Assembly: GCA_905221605.1 (NCBI GenBank)
Contig: CAJNDS010002187.1
Location: 147,501 to 195,000 of the forward strand
Source: Symbiodinium natans
Lineage: Eukaryota; Sar; Dinophyceae; Suessiales; Symbiodiniaceae
DNA length: 47,500 nucleotides
Reading direction: 5' to 3'
Shown here: piece by piece, positions 9,780 to 20,289 of the stretch
Position numbering within the stretch: the first letter of the stretch is position 1
Layout of the letters: each line of letters starts with the position of its first letter
The notes under the pieces: generated by a model
What the model saw: the letters and a program-made list of their open reading frames with translations, nothing else
The model's database searches: none
Told to the model about the DNA's origin: nothing
Translations under genes and position numbers: made by a program

Positions 9780-9940
9780 TCAAAACTCCCCATTATCGCT
9801 GTTTTCGATATCCGCGCGGTGATGGAGGACTTGATATGCCCGTAGCTGGAGCATATAGAAAACTCATCCGATGCCTCAGGCAAGACGATAACACGCGTAG
9901 GATGCTGCTCTCATCACCAGCAACTCCGGCCTCTGTTACC
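9780..9940. other. Unique spacer between CCCTAAA blocks
   Basis: About 160 nt of non-repetitive sequence with stops in the plus frames. No exon is supported. Confidence 0.35.
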
Positions 9941-9972
9941 CTAAACCCTAAACCCTAAACCCTAAACCCTAG

Positions 9973-10031
9973 AAGGCCCTGGAGTGGGTTCGGGCCTCCG
10001 AAGCTCAGTGGCTGTGCCTGGGCGCTGGCGG
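9973..10031 (+). CDS. Internal exon, acceptor from CCCTAG
   Basis: The acceptor CCCTAG is the last unit of the upstream array. The frame KALEWVRASEAQWLCLGAG ends GG|GTTTGGG at 10032. The amphipathic helix is coding-like. Family not recognised. Confidence 0.5.
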
Positions 10032-10553
10032 GTTTGGGTGTAGGACGGGCGTTCAGGGTTTAGGGTTCAGGGTTCAGGGTTTGGGGTTTAGGGTTTAGGG
10101 TTTGGGGTTTAGGGTTTAGGGTTTAGGGTTTCGGGTGTAGGGTTTAGGGTTCCAGGTAGGCCCTTGGGATATTGCATGTTTGCCCTGATTGGGTTTAAGA
10201 GGACCATCTTCAGGAATATGTTTCAGAGGGTGTTACGTCCCATCCTAGGGTTTAGGGTTTAAGGCTTTTGGGGCTTTTAGGGCTTTTAGGGCTCTTAGGG
10301 CTCTTAGGGCTCTTAGGGCTCTTCGGGCTGAGGGTTTAGGGCTTTTAGGGCTTTTAGGGCTTTTAGGGCTTTTAGGGTTTTTAGGGGTTTTTAGGGTTTA
10401 GGTCCCTCAGGCTCCTGGTCATTCTCCTGGGTTCCCCTGCTATCCCCCTCCAAACCCCCACCTAGATTCCCCCCCTGAAATAACCTTACTCAGGCCGAGA
10501 CCCTTAAAAGTTCGCCGTCGCATCTGCAAAAATGCCCAAACAATCGTGCCAAA

Positions 10554-10672
10554 TTGGGCTGTTGCCCCCTTCTGCTAACAGTCCTTAATTGGGATTCTAG
10601 TAACCCCCCCCCCCCCACCCCCTATTACATACTCAGGACTGTGGGCTGTTAGTATGAGGGGGAATATCCCAA
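10554..10672. mobile_element. Family 1 element, copy 2
   Basis: Begins TTGGGCTGTTGCCCCCTTCT, then GCTAACAGTCCTTAAT. Ends GTTAGTATGAGGGGGAATAT then CCCAA, the inverted counterpart. A C-run fills the middle. No clear target duplication is seen. Confidence 0.7.
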
Positions 10673-11199
10673 CCCCCTATGCCCCTAAGCCCCTAAGCCC
10701 CCCCCAAAGCCCCTAAGCCCCTCGGCCCCTCGGCCCCTAAGCCCCGAAACCCAAGCCCGAAACCCTAAACCCTATATTAGGGGGAACCTCCCAGGTGCCA
10801 AACCTTAAAGGCAAATGCGCAAACTGCCGGTCTAGGAGCTTCAGGTTTAGGGTTTCGGCAAGCCCCGGTTTTAGGGTTTAGGGTTTAGGTTTAGGGTTTA
10901 GGGTTTCCGAAGCCATAGGTACTCACTTCAGGGTGTTTAGGGCTTCGGGTTTAGGGTTTAGGGCCATACAACGTTTAGGGATTAGGGTTTAGGGCCCTAA
11001 ACAACCCCAACCCTAAACCCCTAAGCCCCTAAGCCCCTAAACCCCTTAACCCTCAACCCTAAACCCCGAAACCCTAAACCGTAAACCCCGCAACCCTAAA
11101 CCCTAAACCCTACACCCTAGACCCTGAACCCTAAACCCCCAAATCCGTAGACCCTAAACCCCCAAGCCCCTACGACACCCTAAAGCCGAAGCCGAAAAG

Positions 11200-11277
11200 C
11201 ATAAGGGGATGCACGGGATCGAAGCAGCTGGCCCTACACCGATTGCGGGTGACGCTCCTGGCCACGAGCTGAGACGG
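11200..11277 (+). CDS. Internal exon, donor CGG|GTTTAGGG
   Basis: Acceptor GCCGAAAAG (11199) follows a CCCTAAA block. 26 codons read HKGMHGIEAAGPTPIAGDAP then GHELRR, and the first TTTAGGG unit gives the donor at 11278. Phase 0 at both ends. Confidence 0.45.
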
Positions 11278-11429
11278 GTTTAGGGTTCAGGGATTTAGAG
11301 TTTAGGGTTTAGGGTTTAGGGTTAAGGGTTTGGGGTTTAGGGTAAGCGGTTTAGGGGTTCAGGGGTTTAGGGTTAAGGATTTAGGAGTTTAGGGGCTGAA
11401 GGGTTTAAAGGTTCAGAGGGTTAATCGGA

Positions 11430-12060
11430 TTTATGGGCGTTCTAGTTTTAGGTACTGCAAGGGCTGGCCCTAAACCGAGAACGAGTTGTCTAGTCTTTGG
11501 CACTCAGCTGCCCCTGTTTCACCTGCTCTTTGGCAACCAGATACTCATCGCATGAGTAGCTCGGCGTTTTCGCCGCACTGGGGCAGTGAGCCCCCAGCGG
11601 CTTGCGTACAGAGAACCCCACACCCTAAACCCTAAACCCTAAACTAACATGTTCCATGAACCCCTGTGTCTCCAGGCCTCAATAGGATCAGTACTCAGGG
11701 TTCAACTTGGGCTTAGGGTTTAGGGTTTAGGGTTTAGGGTTTGGGGTTTACGGTTTAGGGTATTCACAGTCTGTTTTACTTCATGTGAGTTGGTTAAAAT
11801 TCCTGTATTCATTTGTGTTAATGTGGTGGTTCGAATATATTTCCTCGAGATAGGCTTCGTTGTTACTAAGCACTCGTCTTTCAGACTCCTTTCCCAGTGG
11901 TCCATCCGCATTTCGCGGAGCAGCCCCCAAACCCATAAAACCGTTTCGGGAATGTACTAGTTCTCCTCAAGCATCTGAGGTTCGTTCCGTCAGATGGCAA
12001 CTTAGAGAAGCGGGAGTGTAGGTTTCGAGAAGCATGTGTTCGCATTGGCCTCTAAACCCT
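11430..12060. other. Intron-like spacer
   Basis: Unique sequence broken by small arrays at 11615-11645 and 11713-11760. A possible 24-nt exon (ASIGSVLR) lies at 11674-11697 between a CTCCAG acceptor and donor GTTCAAC, but it is too short to trust. The rest has no supported exon. Confidence 0.3.
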
Positions 12061-12699
12061 AAAGCCTCCAAATCCTCAAGCCCCTACACCCCAAAAAGCC
12101 CAAAGCCCACAAATCCTAAACACCGAAAAGCCCTACACAAAAGCCTTAAAGCCACGGACCCCTGAGCAAAAACACAGCCACCCACAAGCTTCTCATGGAC
12201 CCCTACCCTGCCGAAACTCAAGTTTTCGAAGCCCTAAACCCTAATCTCTAAACCCTAAATCCTAAGCACTAATTCCCCAGTAGCCCCAAGAATTCCCTAA
12301 ACTGCCTTATGCCACCAAACCTGAGCTTCTCACGCCCCCCCGCCCCCCCGCCCCCTCCGTCCCACAGAAAAACCCAAAGCCTCACTGACTACAGGGCTTA
12401 TATAAAGAATTGGAAGAAGGTTTTGGGGGGTATTGTAGTATAAACCCTAAACTCCTGAACCCTAAGCCCCAAGCCCTAAACCCCAGCCGTCTCACTTATA
12501 TTGATCGCATTGACTTCAAGTCCGTGTCTGCCCTAAACCCCAAACCCGAAACCCCAAACCCCAAACCCTAAACCTCAAACCCTAAACCCTAAACCCCAAA
12601 CCCTAAACCCCAAGCCCGAAACCCCAAACCCTAAACCCCAAACCCCAAACCCTAAACCCCAAACCCTAAACCCTAAACCCCAATTCCCTAAAACCCGAG

Positions 12700-12762
12700 A
12701 GGTGGCCCAAGACCATGCGCTGGACCTGGCGACCCAGTTCCAGGGCGTCGCTGGAACTTCAG
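12700..12762 (+). CDS. Internal exon, donor G|GTCTAGGG
   Basis: After AG at 12699 the frame EVAQDHALDLATQFQGVAG then TS is open. The exon ends TCA G|GTCTAGGGTTTAGGG at 12763. A mixed CCCTAAA/CCCCAAA array of about 160 bp precedes it. Two other frames are less protein-like. Confidence 0.5.
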
Positions 12763-13304
12763 GTCTAGGGTTTAGGGTTTAGGGTTTAGGGTTTAGGGTT
12801 TAGGGTTTAGGGTTTAGGGGTTTAGGGTTTAGGGTTGTAGGCTTTGAGGGATGTAGGGGCGGCGGGGTTTTAGGATTTTGAGTTTAGGGGTTAGGGTTGT
12901 AGGGTTTGAGGGGAGGGTGGTAGGGTTTGAGGGATCTGGGGTTTTAGGGGTTCAGGGGTTTAGGGTTGTAGGGTTTTAGGGGTTTAAACGCGTTGGGGTT
13001 TAGGGTCCTCGGAATGTCGGGTTTGGGGTTTAGGGGGGGTTTGGGGATTAGGGGGCTAAAGGTCTAGTTTCGGGTTCAGGCAGCTATAGTTTCCAGGGTC
13101 TGCAGGGCTTCTTGGGGCTTTGGAGGATAGTCGGGGATTCTCAGTTTTTTGAAAGGCTATAGGCTTGAGCTGTTGTAGCCCAAACCCTAAAGCCCAAAAC
13201 CCTCAGACCCTAAACCCTAACCCTAAACCCTAAACCCTAAACCCCAAACCCTAAAACCCTACGTCGCCAAGTTTTTGGTCTTTAGGGTTTGAAGGGCCAT
13301 GGGA

Positions 13305-13410
13305 GCCCCAATGCCCCTTCATTGAGAAGTAGACCTTAAGGATTCTGAGTGGGAGCCCACTACCCCTTCATGAAGAAGTAGACCTTGAGCTATTAAGGAT
13401 TAAGAGTGAA
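13305..13410 (+). repeat. Two-copy tandem repeat, about 52 bp
   Basis: The block GGGAGCCCCAATGCCCCTTC through GAGAAGTAGACCTTAAGGAT (13303-13352) is repeated in altered form at 13353-13408 (GGGAGCCCACTACCCCTTCA). Non-coding, within an intron-like region. Confidence 0.6.
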
Positions 13411-13464
13411 GCTGTACTTCTGACTGAAGGAGTTGTTGTGCTCTCTGCCCCAGGGAATCAAGGA

Positions 13465-13545
13465 ATTCGGGCCCCATATATACCTTTTAGGGATTACATA
13501 GGGTACCTCATTCCCTCATTCCCTACAAAGAACCAGTCTGGGTAC
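13465..13545 (-). mobile_element. Family 2 element, copy 2 (reversed)
   Basis: Reads CCTTTTAGGGATTACATAGG then GTACCTCATTCCCTCATTCC, followed by CTACAAAGAACCAG. This is close to the reverse complement of 1320-1392. Confidence 0.65.
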
Positions 13546-13546
13546 T

Positions 13547-13610
13547 CTAGGGGGTCGGTATTATTACCAATCGGGTTCCTTATGGCCCCTATATAATTGC
13601 ACTATCAGAC
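13547..13610 (-). mobile_element. Family 4 element, copy 3 (reversed)
   Basis: GGGTCGGTATTATTACC at the left and TATGGCCCCTA inside match the reversed right half of the copy at 5195. The right end CTATCAGACCCCC matches its left end. Confidence 0.55.
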
Positions 13611-13762
13611 CCCCCCAAAAAAACACAAAGCAAAGCATATATGATCTAATGCACATGGGTAAGGGTGAAAGGGATACATGTTTGCCGAACTCAGCCTCGG
13701 GCTGTTGAACCCATATATATATATATATATATTATAAGGCCCTCATATTTCGTCTGCTCCAG

Positions 13763-16250
13763 GTCGAGGCGGCAGCGGCCTCCATCACCGAGCAGGACCT
13801 GCAACATTGTCCCATGGCGCGCCTCGTGCTAGAGGCCGGGTGTCTCTGTGGTTGGGACCCTATACCCTAAACCCTAAACCCTAAACCCTAAACCCTAAAC
13901 CCTAAACCCTAAACCCCAAGCCCTACACCCCAAACCCTACACCCTAAACCCTAAACGAAAGCCCCAAAAGGACCCCAGAGCCCTGTAAGCCCCCCCGAAA
14001 CTTCCTTAAGAGCCCCTGCCAGCCCTTCCTGAAGTCCCTGCAAGCCCGCGCGCGAGGCCCTGGGAATGCTTTGGCAAGGGAGCCGCCTGGGCTCTGAGGA
14101 TGTGTTTGCTGGGGAGGGTTTAGGGTTTAGGGTTTAGGGTTTAGGGTTTAGGGTTTAGGGTTTAGGGTTGAGGGTTTAGGGTTGAGGGTTCAGGGGTGTA
14201 GGGTTTCGTCGTCTTTTCTTCCAATTTGCAGTTTTGCATTCGCACCGCCCTCAGAAGTTGGAGTGGATGAGAACACGAAGAAGAGGCACTTCGCTAGCTA
14301 TTCTGAATCTTCTTATTCTGCTTTCTATTCTTACTATAGCAAAAAATATCGCCCTAAACTTACTACGAAAACTACCAATATTACAATGAGTGCCACTATT
14401 ACTTACGATTCGTACCATTCTTGCAACTCTTACGATTACTACGATTAGCTCTTGTCTCTTCGTGTTCCGATCATTCCGATGACCCCCCCAAGCACTCCTC
14501 CCCACCCTACAAGGATCCGGAATGAGGGAATGAGGTACCTATATGGGCAGTTCTCTAAATGATGGTCCCTGTTGGGGGTACCCCAAACAAGAGGGGACGC
14601 CTCATAATAAGGACCCCAAGAAGAACCATAATTTACAGAATCACCTTATAATTATAATTCCTTAAAGGGTATGTATAGAGGGCCCGAATTCCCTCCCTCC
14701 CTACTAAGAACCAGGGAAGGCAAAAAACCCAAAACCCAAAACCCAAAACCCAAAGCCCAAAGCCCAAAACCCAAAACCCAAAACCCTCAACCCTAAACCC
14801 TAAACCCTAAACCCTAAGGCTCCGCGCGTGATCCTTTGGCGTTGTCGGATGCGATGGGGGAGCTCGCGGCATCGATGGGCAACTTGTACTTACTGAGTAG
14901 GGTTTAGGGTTTAGGGTTTAGAGTTTAGAGTTCAGGGTTTAGGGTTGAATTTAGAGTTCAGGGTTTAGAGTTTAGGGTCCAGGCCCTGGAAGCCTTGTAG
15001 GTAAAAAGAAGGCGAACAAGTACCCCGAAAGTGGGCTAACTACTTGCAAACTTTCCTGAACGCGGAAGTAGTTTTAGCACGGCCATGATGAACGAGTTCC
15101 ATTTAAGCACAGGCAGCAGTCAAGAGGCTCTTGCTCTTAACCATAACCCCCAACTACCCTCAATCCTACATATCAGGCCCCGAAATCATGACCCTAAACC
15201 CTAAACCCTAAACCCTAAACCCTAAACCCTAAACCCTAAACCCTAAACCCTAAACCCTAAACCCTAAACCCTAAACCCTAAACCCTAAACCCCCAAAACT
15301 GTGAGTTGAGATTAACCCTTCCATTGGTGGCATGGACGCCGCCCTATGACTTCCCAGGCGGCTTCGACATCTCAAGGCTAGTCATGTCTTCTCAAATGAA
15401 GCGCTCTTATTATCGGAGCCTGAATAATTGCAGTAGGGTTTGTGGGGGTTATTTTAGGATAACGACAAGGGGACCATAAGGGAATACTATTTGTAAATTA
15501 TCCCGACCCCTATTTTACATGAATGACAGTAGCAACCACAACAATGAGGACCATAATAGTAAGGGTAGTAATCGTAGTAATGTCTGGCAATCGTGTCAAT
15601 GGCAGTAACCAGGAAATGGTTCCAGATGCCTGTCCTGCTTGATTGAGGGTGTCGGGTTCTGCCCGTCTTGCTTGGAGCTGGGTTTTGGAGTTTGGAGTAC
15701 CATACCTTAATTTTTTTTTGGTTCTGGGTTCCGCTTCTAGCTACTGTTCCCTAAAAAGCATATACTTTCTTTGGTTCTGGGTTCCTGTAGAGCCACTTTT
15801 CCCTAAAGAGGTATATGCTTTTTCTTCCAGGGTGCACTCCGCTCCTCGTCATGCCACAGTGTAGAACTGCTGTCATGTTAAGTCGTCACCCTAAACCCCC
15901 TAAACCCCTAATCCCCCTAAACCCGACAATCAACCCTAAGCCCTGAAAGCCTGCACCCTAGAGCCTAAACCCTGTACCCTGAAAACCCTGAAACCCTGAA
16001 ACCCTGAAACCCTGAAGCCCTGAAACCCTGAAACCCTGAAACCCTGAAACCCTGAAGCCCTGAAGCCCTGAAACCCTGAAACCCTGAAACCCTGAAACCC
16101 TGAAGCCCTGAAACCCTAAACCCCAAACCCTAAGCCCTAGCTCCTGTGGTGAGAGGTCAGCTTACACTCCTACGGAGCACCGCGGCAAGCACGGCAGAGA
16201 AGGCAGAGACCCTCGGCGAGTTCTGCAGAGCTGTTGGGTTCAAAGATTAA
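13763..16250 (+). CDS. Five-exon 3' gene end, unknown protein (introns carry telomeric arrays)
   Basis: Proposed exons are 13763-13850, 14045-14117, 14819-14901, 15306-15437 and 16161-16250 (TAA 16248-16250). Readings include VEAAAASITEQDLQHC and PMARLVLEAGCL (exon 1), EALGMLWQGSRLGSEDVFAG (exon 2), DPLALSDAMGELAASMGNLY (exon 3), LPLVAWTPPYDFPGGFDISR (exon 4) and AEKAETLGEFCRAVGFKD (exon 5). Phases fit from exon 2 to the stop. Exon 1 needs a GA donor three bases later (13854) to fit, or another exon is missing. Acceptors are TCTGCTCCAG, CTGCAAG, CCCTAAG, GTGAG and GAGGTCAG. Exons 2-4 end at GTTTAGGG or GTTTGTGG. The introns hold small mobile elements of families 2, 3 and 4. The gene starts further upstream. 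I do not recognise the family; the protein looks soluble. Confidence 0.55.
14514..14705 (+). mobile_element. Family 2 element, copy 3, interrupted by a family 3 copy
   Basis: The left end GGAATGAGGGAATGAGGTAC and the right end CCCTACTAAGAACC, with CCTTAAAGGGTATG inside, are family 2 features. Between them, about 14567-14640 carries family 3 blocks (GGTACCCCAAACAAGAGGGG, AATAAGGACCCCAAGAAG). This is read as an element within an element. Confidence 0.5.
15425..15512 (+). mobile_element. Family 4 element, copy 4
   Basis: Contains GGGGACCATAAGGGAATACT followed by TTATCCCGACCCCTA. It aligns with 5257-5292 over about 40 bp with few differences. It lies at the start of the intron after the exon ending at 15437. 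Confidence 0.55.
15710..15832 (+). repeat. Two-copy tandem repeat, about 60 bp
   Basis: TTTGGTTCTGGGTTCC starts both units (15717 and 15772). Each continues to CCCTAAAAAGCATATACTTT or CCCTAAAGAGGTATATGCTT. Non-coding. Confidence 0.65.
15964..16115. repeat. CCCTGAAA octamer array
   Basis: About 17 units of CCCTGAAA or CCCTGAAG, an octamer variant of the telomeric repeat. It lies at the 3' end of the intron before the exon at 16161. Confidence 0.9.
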
Positions 16251-16758
16251 ATTTTAGGGTTTAGGGTTTAGGGTCTAGGGTTTAGGGTTTAGGGTTTAGG
16301 GTTTAGGGTTTAGGGTTCAGCGAACTAGAGGGACCTTCCCGGGTTCTTCTGAGCTCAAAAGCCCGAAGTCCCAAACGCCTTAAGCTCGTGGTAAATCCTT
16401 AGACCCTAAACCCAAACAACCCAAACAACAACCCAAAACACCCCAAAAAAGAACCCCAAAAAACCCAAACCCTAAAACCTTCAATCCCAAAACTCGAAAC
16501 CCCCCAACTGAGCCATGCATCCCGCTTTGGGGAGATATAGAGGCCCTTATATATGTGCGAGGGTATGTTGGTATGCGAGGGCCCATACGAGGTTTCAGGG
16601 TTAGGGCGCTAATCAACCCTCCACCCCTAGAAACCCCCCAAAGCCCCGAAACTCCAACCCTAAACCCTAAAACCGTACAAGCCCTCAACCCTCAACCCTA
16701 AACCCTCGAAACCCTAAACCCCAAACCCCAACAACCCTAAACCCTGTAAACCCAAAAG

Positions 16759-19162
16759 CCTCCAAACCCGCCGAGGACTTCCTGGCCAACCCTGCGCGGC
16801 CTGTTGGATTCGGGGTGGCTTCTGGGCGGCAAGGGGGAGGGGAGCGCTAGACCCTAAACCCCAAACCCCAAACCCCAAACCCTAAACCCTAAACCCTAAA
16901 CCCTAAACCCTAAACCCTAAACCCCAAACCGGCATTTTGTCGGCTCCCGGGTCCAGGCCGCTCTTCGAGGTCCTCCGCGGGCTTCCGTGGAGGAGTGACT
17001 TTGCGCGCAAGGGGTTAGGTTTTAGGGTTTAGGGTTTAGGGTTTGGGGTTTAGGGTTTGGGGTTTGGGTTTAGGGTTTAGGGTTTAGGGTTGAGGGTTCA
17101 GGGTTGAGGGTTTAGGGTCTGTTTCTTGTTGGAGCGCAGCGGACCTGCGACCGGAGAGTGTTCTGGTAGCCCTAAACCCTAAACCCTGAACCCTAAAAGC
17201 CCTAAACGCCCTAAAAGCCTTAAGCCCTAAACCCGAGACCCTATATGCCCCAAAACCCTGAACCCACCGCTGCTGGCAGGAGCCAAGAGGAGGACTCGAG
17301 CTCGTCCGGCCCCTCGGAGCATTTTCTCCTTTCCGACCGACCCAGACTCGAGGGTTAGGGTTAGGGTTTAGGGTTTAGGGTTTAGGGCTTAGAGCAGTTG
17401 AAGATTGAGGGAGCTTGGTAAGAAGGTTTGTTATCATTGTAGCCTGTTTCGGAACCACCTACTTAGCAGGTTCCCGGAGCCTTTATTAAGTGCGTTGAGC
17501 GTTTACCCTCTTGTGTACTGGAAGGGTGAAACCCCGTGCCAAAAACCTTAGACCAAATCCTTTTCAAATTCCCCCAAAACCACCCTTCAACTGCCCCTGA
17601 CGACGGACTAATCCCCAAACCCTAAACCCTTAAACTCTAAAACCTGTGTATATATATATATATATGTTCATTTGGGATGTTCCGCCTTGTTTAACAGTCC
17701 TTAGTAGGAGTTCTCATAGGAGTAAGTGTAAGGGGGCATCCCAAACGTTCACAATATCATTCCACACACCCTGAACCCTCGACTCTAAACCCTAAACCCT
17801 AAACCCTAAACCCCAAACCCCAAACCCTAAACCCTAAACCCTAAACCCTAAACCCTAAACCCTAATGCCTAAACCCTAAACCCTAAACCCTAAACCCTAA
17901 ACCCTAAACCCTGAACCCTAAACCCTAAACCCTTTCCCTCTCAACCCGCCCTCTCGGAGGCATCAGCGGCGCGGATGCCGAGGATCTCCGCCACCTCCGG
18001 ACCCTGGCCCAGAGCCTCAGCGACACTTCGAGCATCCTGGACTCAGAATGGGGGTTTAGGGTTTAGGGTTTAGGGTTTAGGGTCTAGGGGTTTAGCCCCG
18101 AAGCCCCTGTACTACTTAGAGGCTCAGGGAAGAGTTCGCTAAGTACATTGTTGTATGCAGGGTATGGGGTCACGAGTACCCTAACCTGTGTGATCCTAGC
18201 TAGACCCTGGCTACCACCAAGTTCCCGGACCCTAAACCATAACCCGAAATCCCATTCCTAAACCACAACACAGGAAGCTTCCGCAACGACCCCTGAACCG
18301 AAAACCCTAAACCCTAAACCCTGAACCTTGAACTCTGAACCCTAAACCCCAAACCCGAAACCCTCCAGAATGGGTTCAGGGTTTAGGTAGAAGATTGTGG
18401 AGCCCTCGTGAAGTCAGGCAGCTGTGCTGGTCTCTCCTAGTGGCTTGGGCATTTCCCAGACTAGGGGGTACCCCTAATATACCCCAAAATACGATAATCC
18501 TTCCAATAGGAACCCTTAAACCCTACCCTAAACCCTAAACCCTAAACCCTAAACCCTAAACCCTAAACCCTAAACCCTAAACCCTAAACCCTAAACCCTA
18601 AACCCTAAACCCTAAACCCTGAACCCTGAACCCTGAACCCTGAACCCTGAACCCTAAACCCTAAACCCTAAGTCTCAGGTGTGGAGAAGGTGCTGTCGCC
18701 CGAGGCGCAGCAGAAGGTGCTCAAGATCTGGAGGAGGCTTAGGGTTTGGCTTGGGGTTTTTGGTTTGGGGTTTAGGGCTTAGGGTTTAGGGTTTGGGGCT
18801 TAGCATTATTCCCAGTCGTTTGGGTCTATAGCATTCGTTCTCACTTTTGCTTATATGAAACCCAAGAATGTTAGGCAACTTACTTTTCAGGGGAGTATAG
18901 AGGTGGTGTAGGGGTCTACCGAATTGGAGCTTCCGGGTCGTGGCTTGATTCCTGAACCCTGACCCTGAACCCTAAACCCTAAACCCTAAACCCTAACCCT
19001 AAACCCTAAACCCTAAACCCTAAACCCTAAACCCTAAACCCTAAACCCTAAACCCTAAACCCTAAACCCTAAACCCTAAACCCTAAAGCCGGGTTTGTCG
19101 AGTGTCACAGAAAAACGGGTGCCTTCAACTGTGCCACCGGGGCCTTCAACGCTAATGCAAAG
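16759..19162 (+). CDS. Chain of phase-compatible exons, unknown protein
   Basis: Proposed exons are 16759-16814 (uncertain 3' end), 16957-17013, 17280-17353, 17960-18053, 18673-18736 and 19111-19162. Readings include AEDFLANPARPVGFG, PLFEVLRGLPWRSDFARKG, SQEEDSSSSGPSEHFLLSDR, GADAEDLRHLRTLAQSLSD, VEKVLSPEAQQKVLKIWR and KTGAFNCATGAFNANAK. Phases fit 16957 to 17280 to 17960 directly. They fit 17960 to 18673 only if a 5-nt micro-exon at 18369-18373 is used, and fit on to 19111 if the acceptor is GTCACAG (19110). Donors are GTTAGGG (twice), GTTTAGGG, GCTTAGGG (a GC donor) and GTTGAGGG, all made from telomeric units. A Ser/Asp/Glu-rich linker and amphipathic helices are visible but no known domain. 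Start and end are not found. Confidence 0.5.
17672..17744. mobile_element. Family 1 element, copy 3
   Basis: TTGGGATGTTCCGCC at the left and GGGGGCATCCCAA at the right are inverted ends around AACAGTCCTTAGTAGG. The flanks ATGTTCAT and ACGTTCAC match at 6 of 8 positions, consistent with an old 8-bp target duplication. Confidence 0.7.
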
Positions 19163-19279
19163 GTTGAGGGTTTGGGGTTTGGGGTTTTGGGGTTTTGGGG
19201 TTTTGGGGTTTTGAGGTTTTGGGGTTTGGGGTTTGGGGTTTGGGGATTAGGGTTTAGGGTTTTGACCCTTTGAATGTGT

Positions 19280-19400
19280 TCTCTCCCTCAGCAGTCGAAG
19301 CCGATATGGACGCTCTTCGGACGGTTTGGAGATTTTTGAAAGGGCCAGGTTTCGGGGAGAGAGGTCCGGATCGACTGGCAGGGCGCCACGAAATAATATA
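19280..19400 (+). CDS. Candidate exon, frame undecided
   Basis: A strong acceptor GTTCTCTCCCTCAG (about 19280-19293) is followed by an open frame reading VEADMDALRTVWRFLKGPG and then GERGPDRLAGRHEII to a TAG. A family 4 element begins immediately after. Another frame (QSKPIWTLFGRFG) would end at a GA donor and fits the preceding exon phase. Coding is likely, but the frame is open to question. Confidence 0.4.
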
Positions 19401-19470
19401 GTGGTCGGAATAGTTGCTAATAATTTATCCTTTGGGTCCCTTTATAGCTAATTCTTCAGGCCTTTTTCAT
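19398..19470 (-). mobile_element. Family 4 element, copy 5 (reversed)
   Basis: GTGGTCGGAATAG at the left and TTTGGGTCCCTTTA inside match the copy at 1953 in the same orientation. It is preceded by AATATAG in both places. Confidence 0.45.
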
Positions 19471-19689
19471 TCTTGTGCCGTCCGGAAGACTTGCCTGTGT
19501 GTTGCAGATCCCACCGGGCCTCCCAAACAGTCCTTGAGTGTCTTAATCCAGGGGGCCAGACTAAACAGGGTCCAAAATTCAAGCCCTAAGCCCAACCCCC
19601 TGACCCAACCCCCTGAAAACAAAGCCAAAGGCCCTCAGCCCATACACCTTCAGGATTTCGGGGCCAGTTTAGGGTTCAGGAACCCCACA

Positions 19690-20210
19690 GCCTAAACCTT
19701 GAATCCCAAGAGCCTCCTAAAACGAACTGGCAAGATCCGCCTCTGGCGCTGAACCCTGGCGCTCGCCCTTGCCGCCGGCAGCCACTCTCTTCACCTTGCT
19801 TGCCCCTTGCCGTTGGTGAGTTCTCCGCTTTCTGGTCCAGACCCTTTCGGGGTGGGTGGTGGTGGTGTAGTTGTAGTCGTCCTAGTCTTCGTAGGAAGCA
19901 GTAGTAGGGAGTAGTAGGGCAAATTCTGGGGGCCAGTCGCGCCCCTCCGCCCCCAGAAAAGTGCAAGAAGTAGTAACAGCATATGCGTGAGCATGTGAAG
20001 TGAGAATAAGACACCATCAAATGCCAGCCTCATTCAGCTAGCTGGCAACTCTTGCGCAAGCTACGTTATCTTACGCGACATGCCTCTTTTGCATCGGTAC
20101 TTGATGTTGCCGAACATGTAGACAAGAGCCCAGGAGACGTCTGAGTTACAAACAATGCAAGGCGTATGTTGAGCACACACTCTCGTTTTGAGCTCAGCCA
20201 ACCTCAAACC
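19690..20210. other. Intergenic or intron-like stretch
   Basis: Contains degenerate GTAGTAG-type trinucleotide sequence (19855-19925) and a unique part. A frame SYVILRDMPLLHRYLMLPN (about 20068-20124) is protein-like but ends in TAG and has no clear splice borders. It may hold the promoter or trans-splice region of the gene that starts at 20290. Confidence 0.3.
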
Positions 20211-20289
20211 TTAAACTCTGAACCCTAAACCCTGAACCCGAAACCCTAAATACTTGTGCGCATCAGGAACATAGGGTACTGGCAAAGTC

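Noticed and set aside
14182-14505. Tyr/Ser-rich frame and its antisense partner
   Set aside because: Degenerate trinucleotide sequence (TACTACGATT-like) in an intron, with no splice borders or protein-like composition.
16380-16688. Minus-strand 102-codon frame
   Set aside because: Mostly a translation of CCCAAAC/CCCTAAA variants (Gly-Phe-Leu-Gly-Val repeats).
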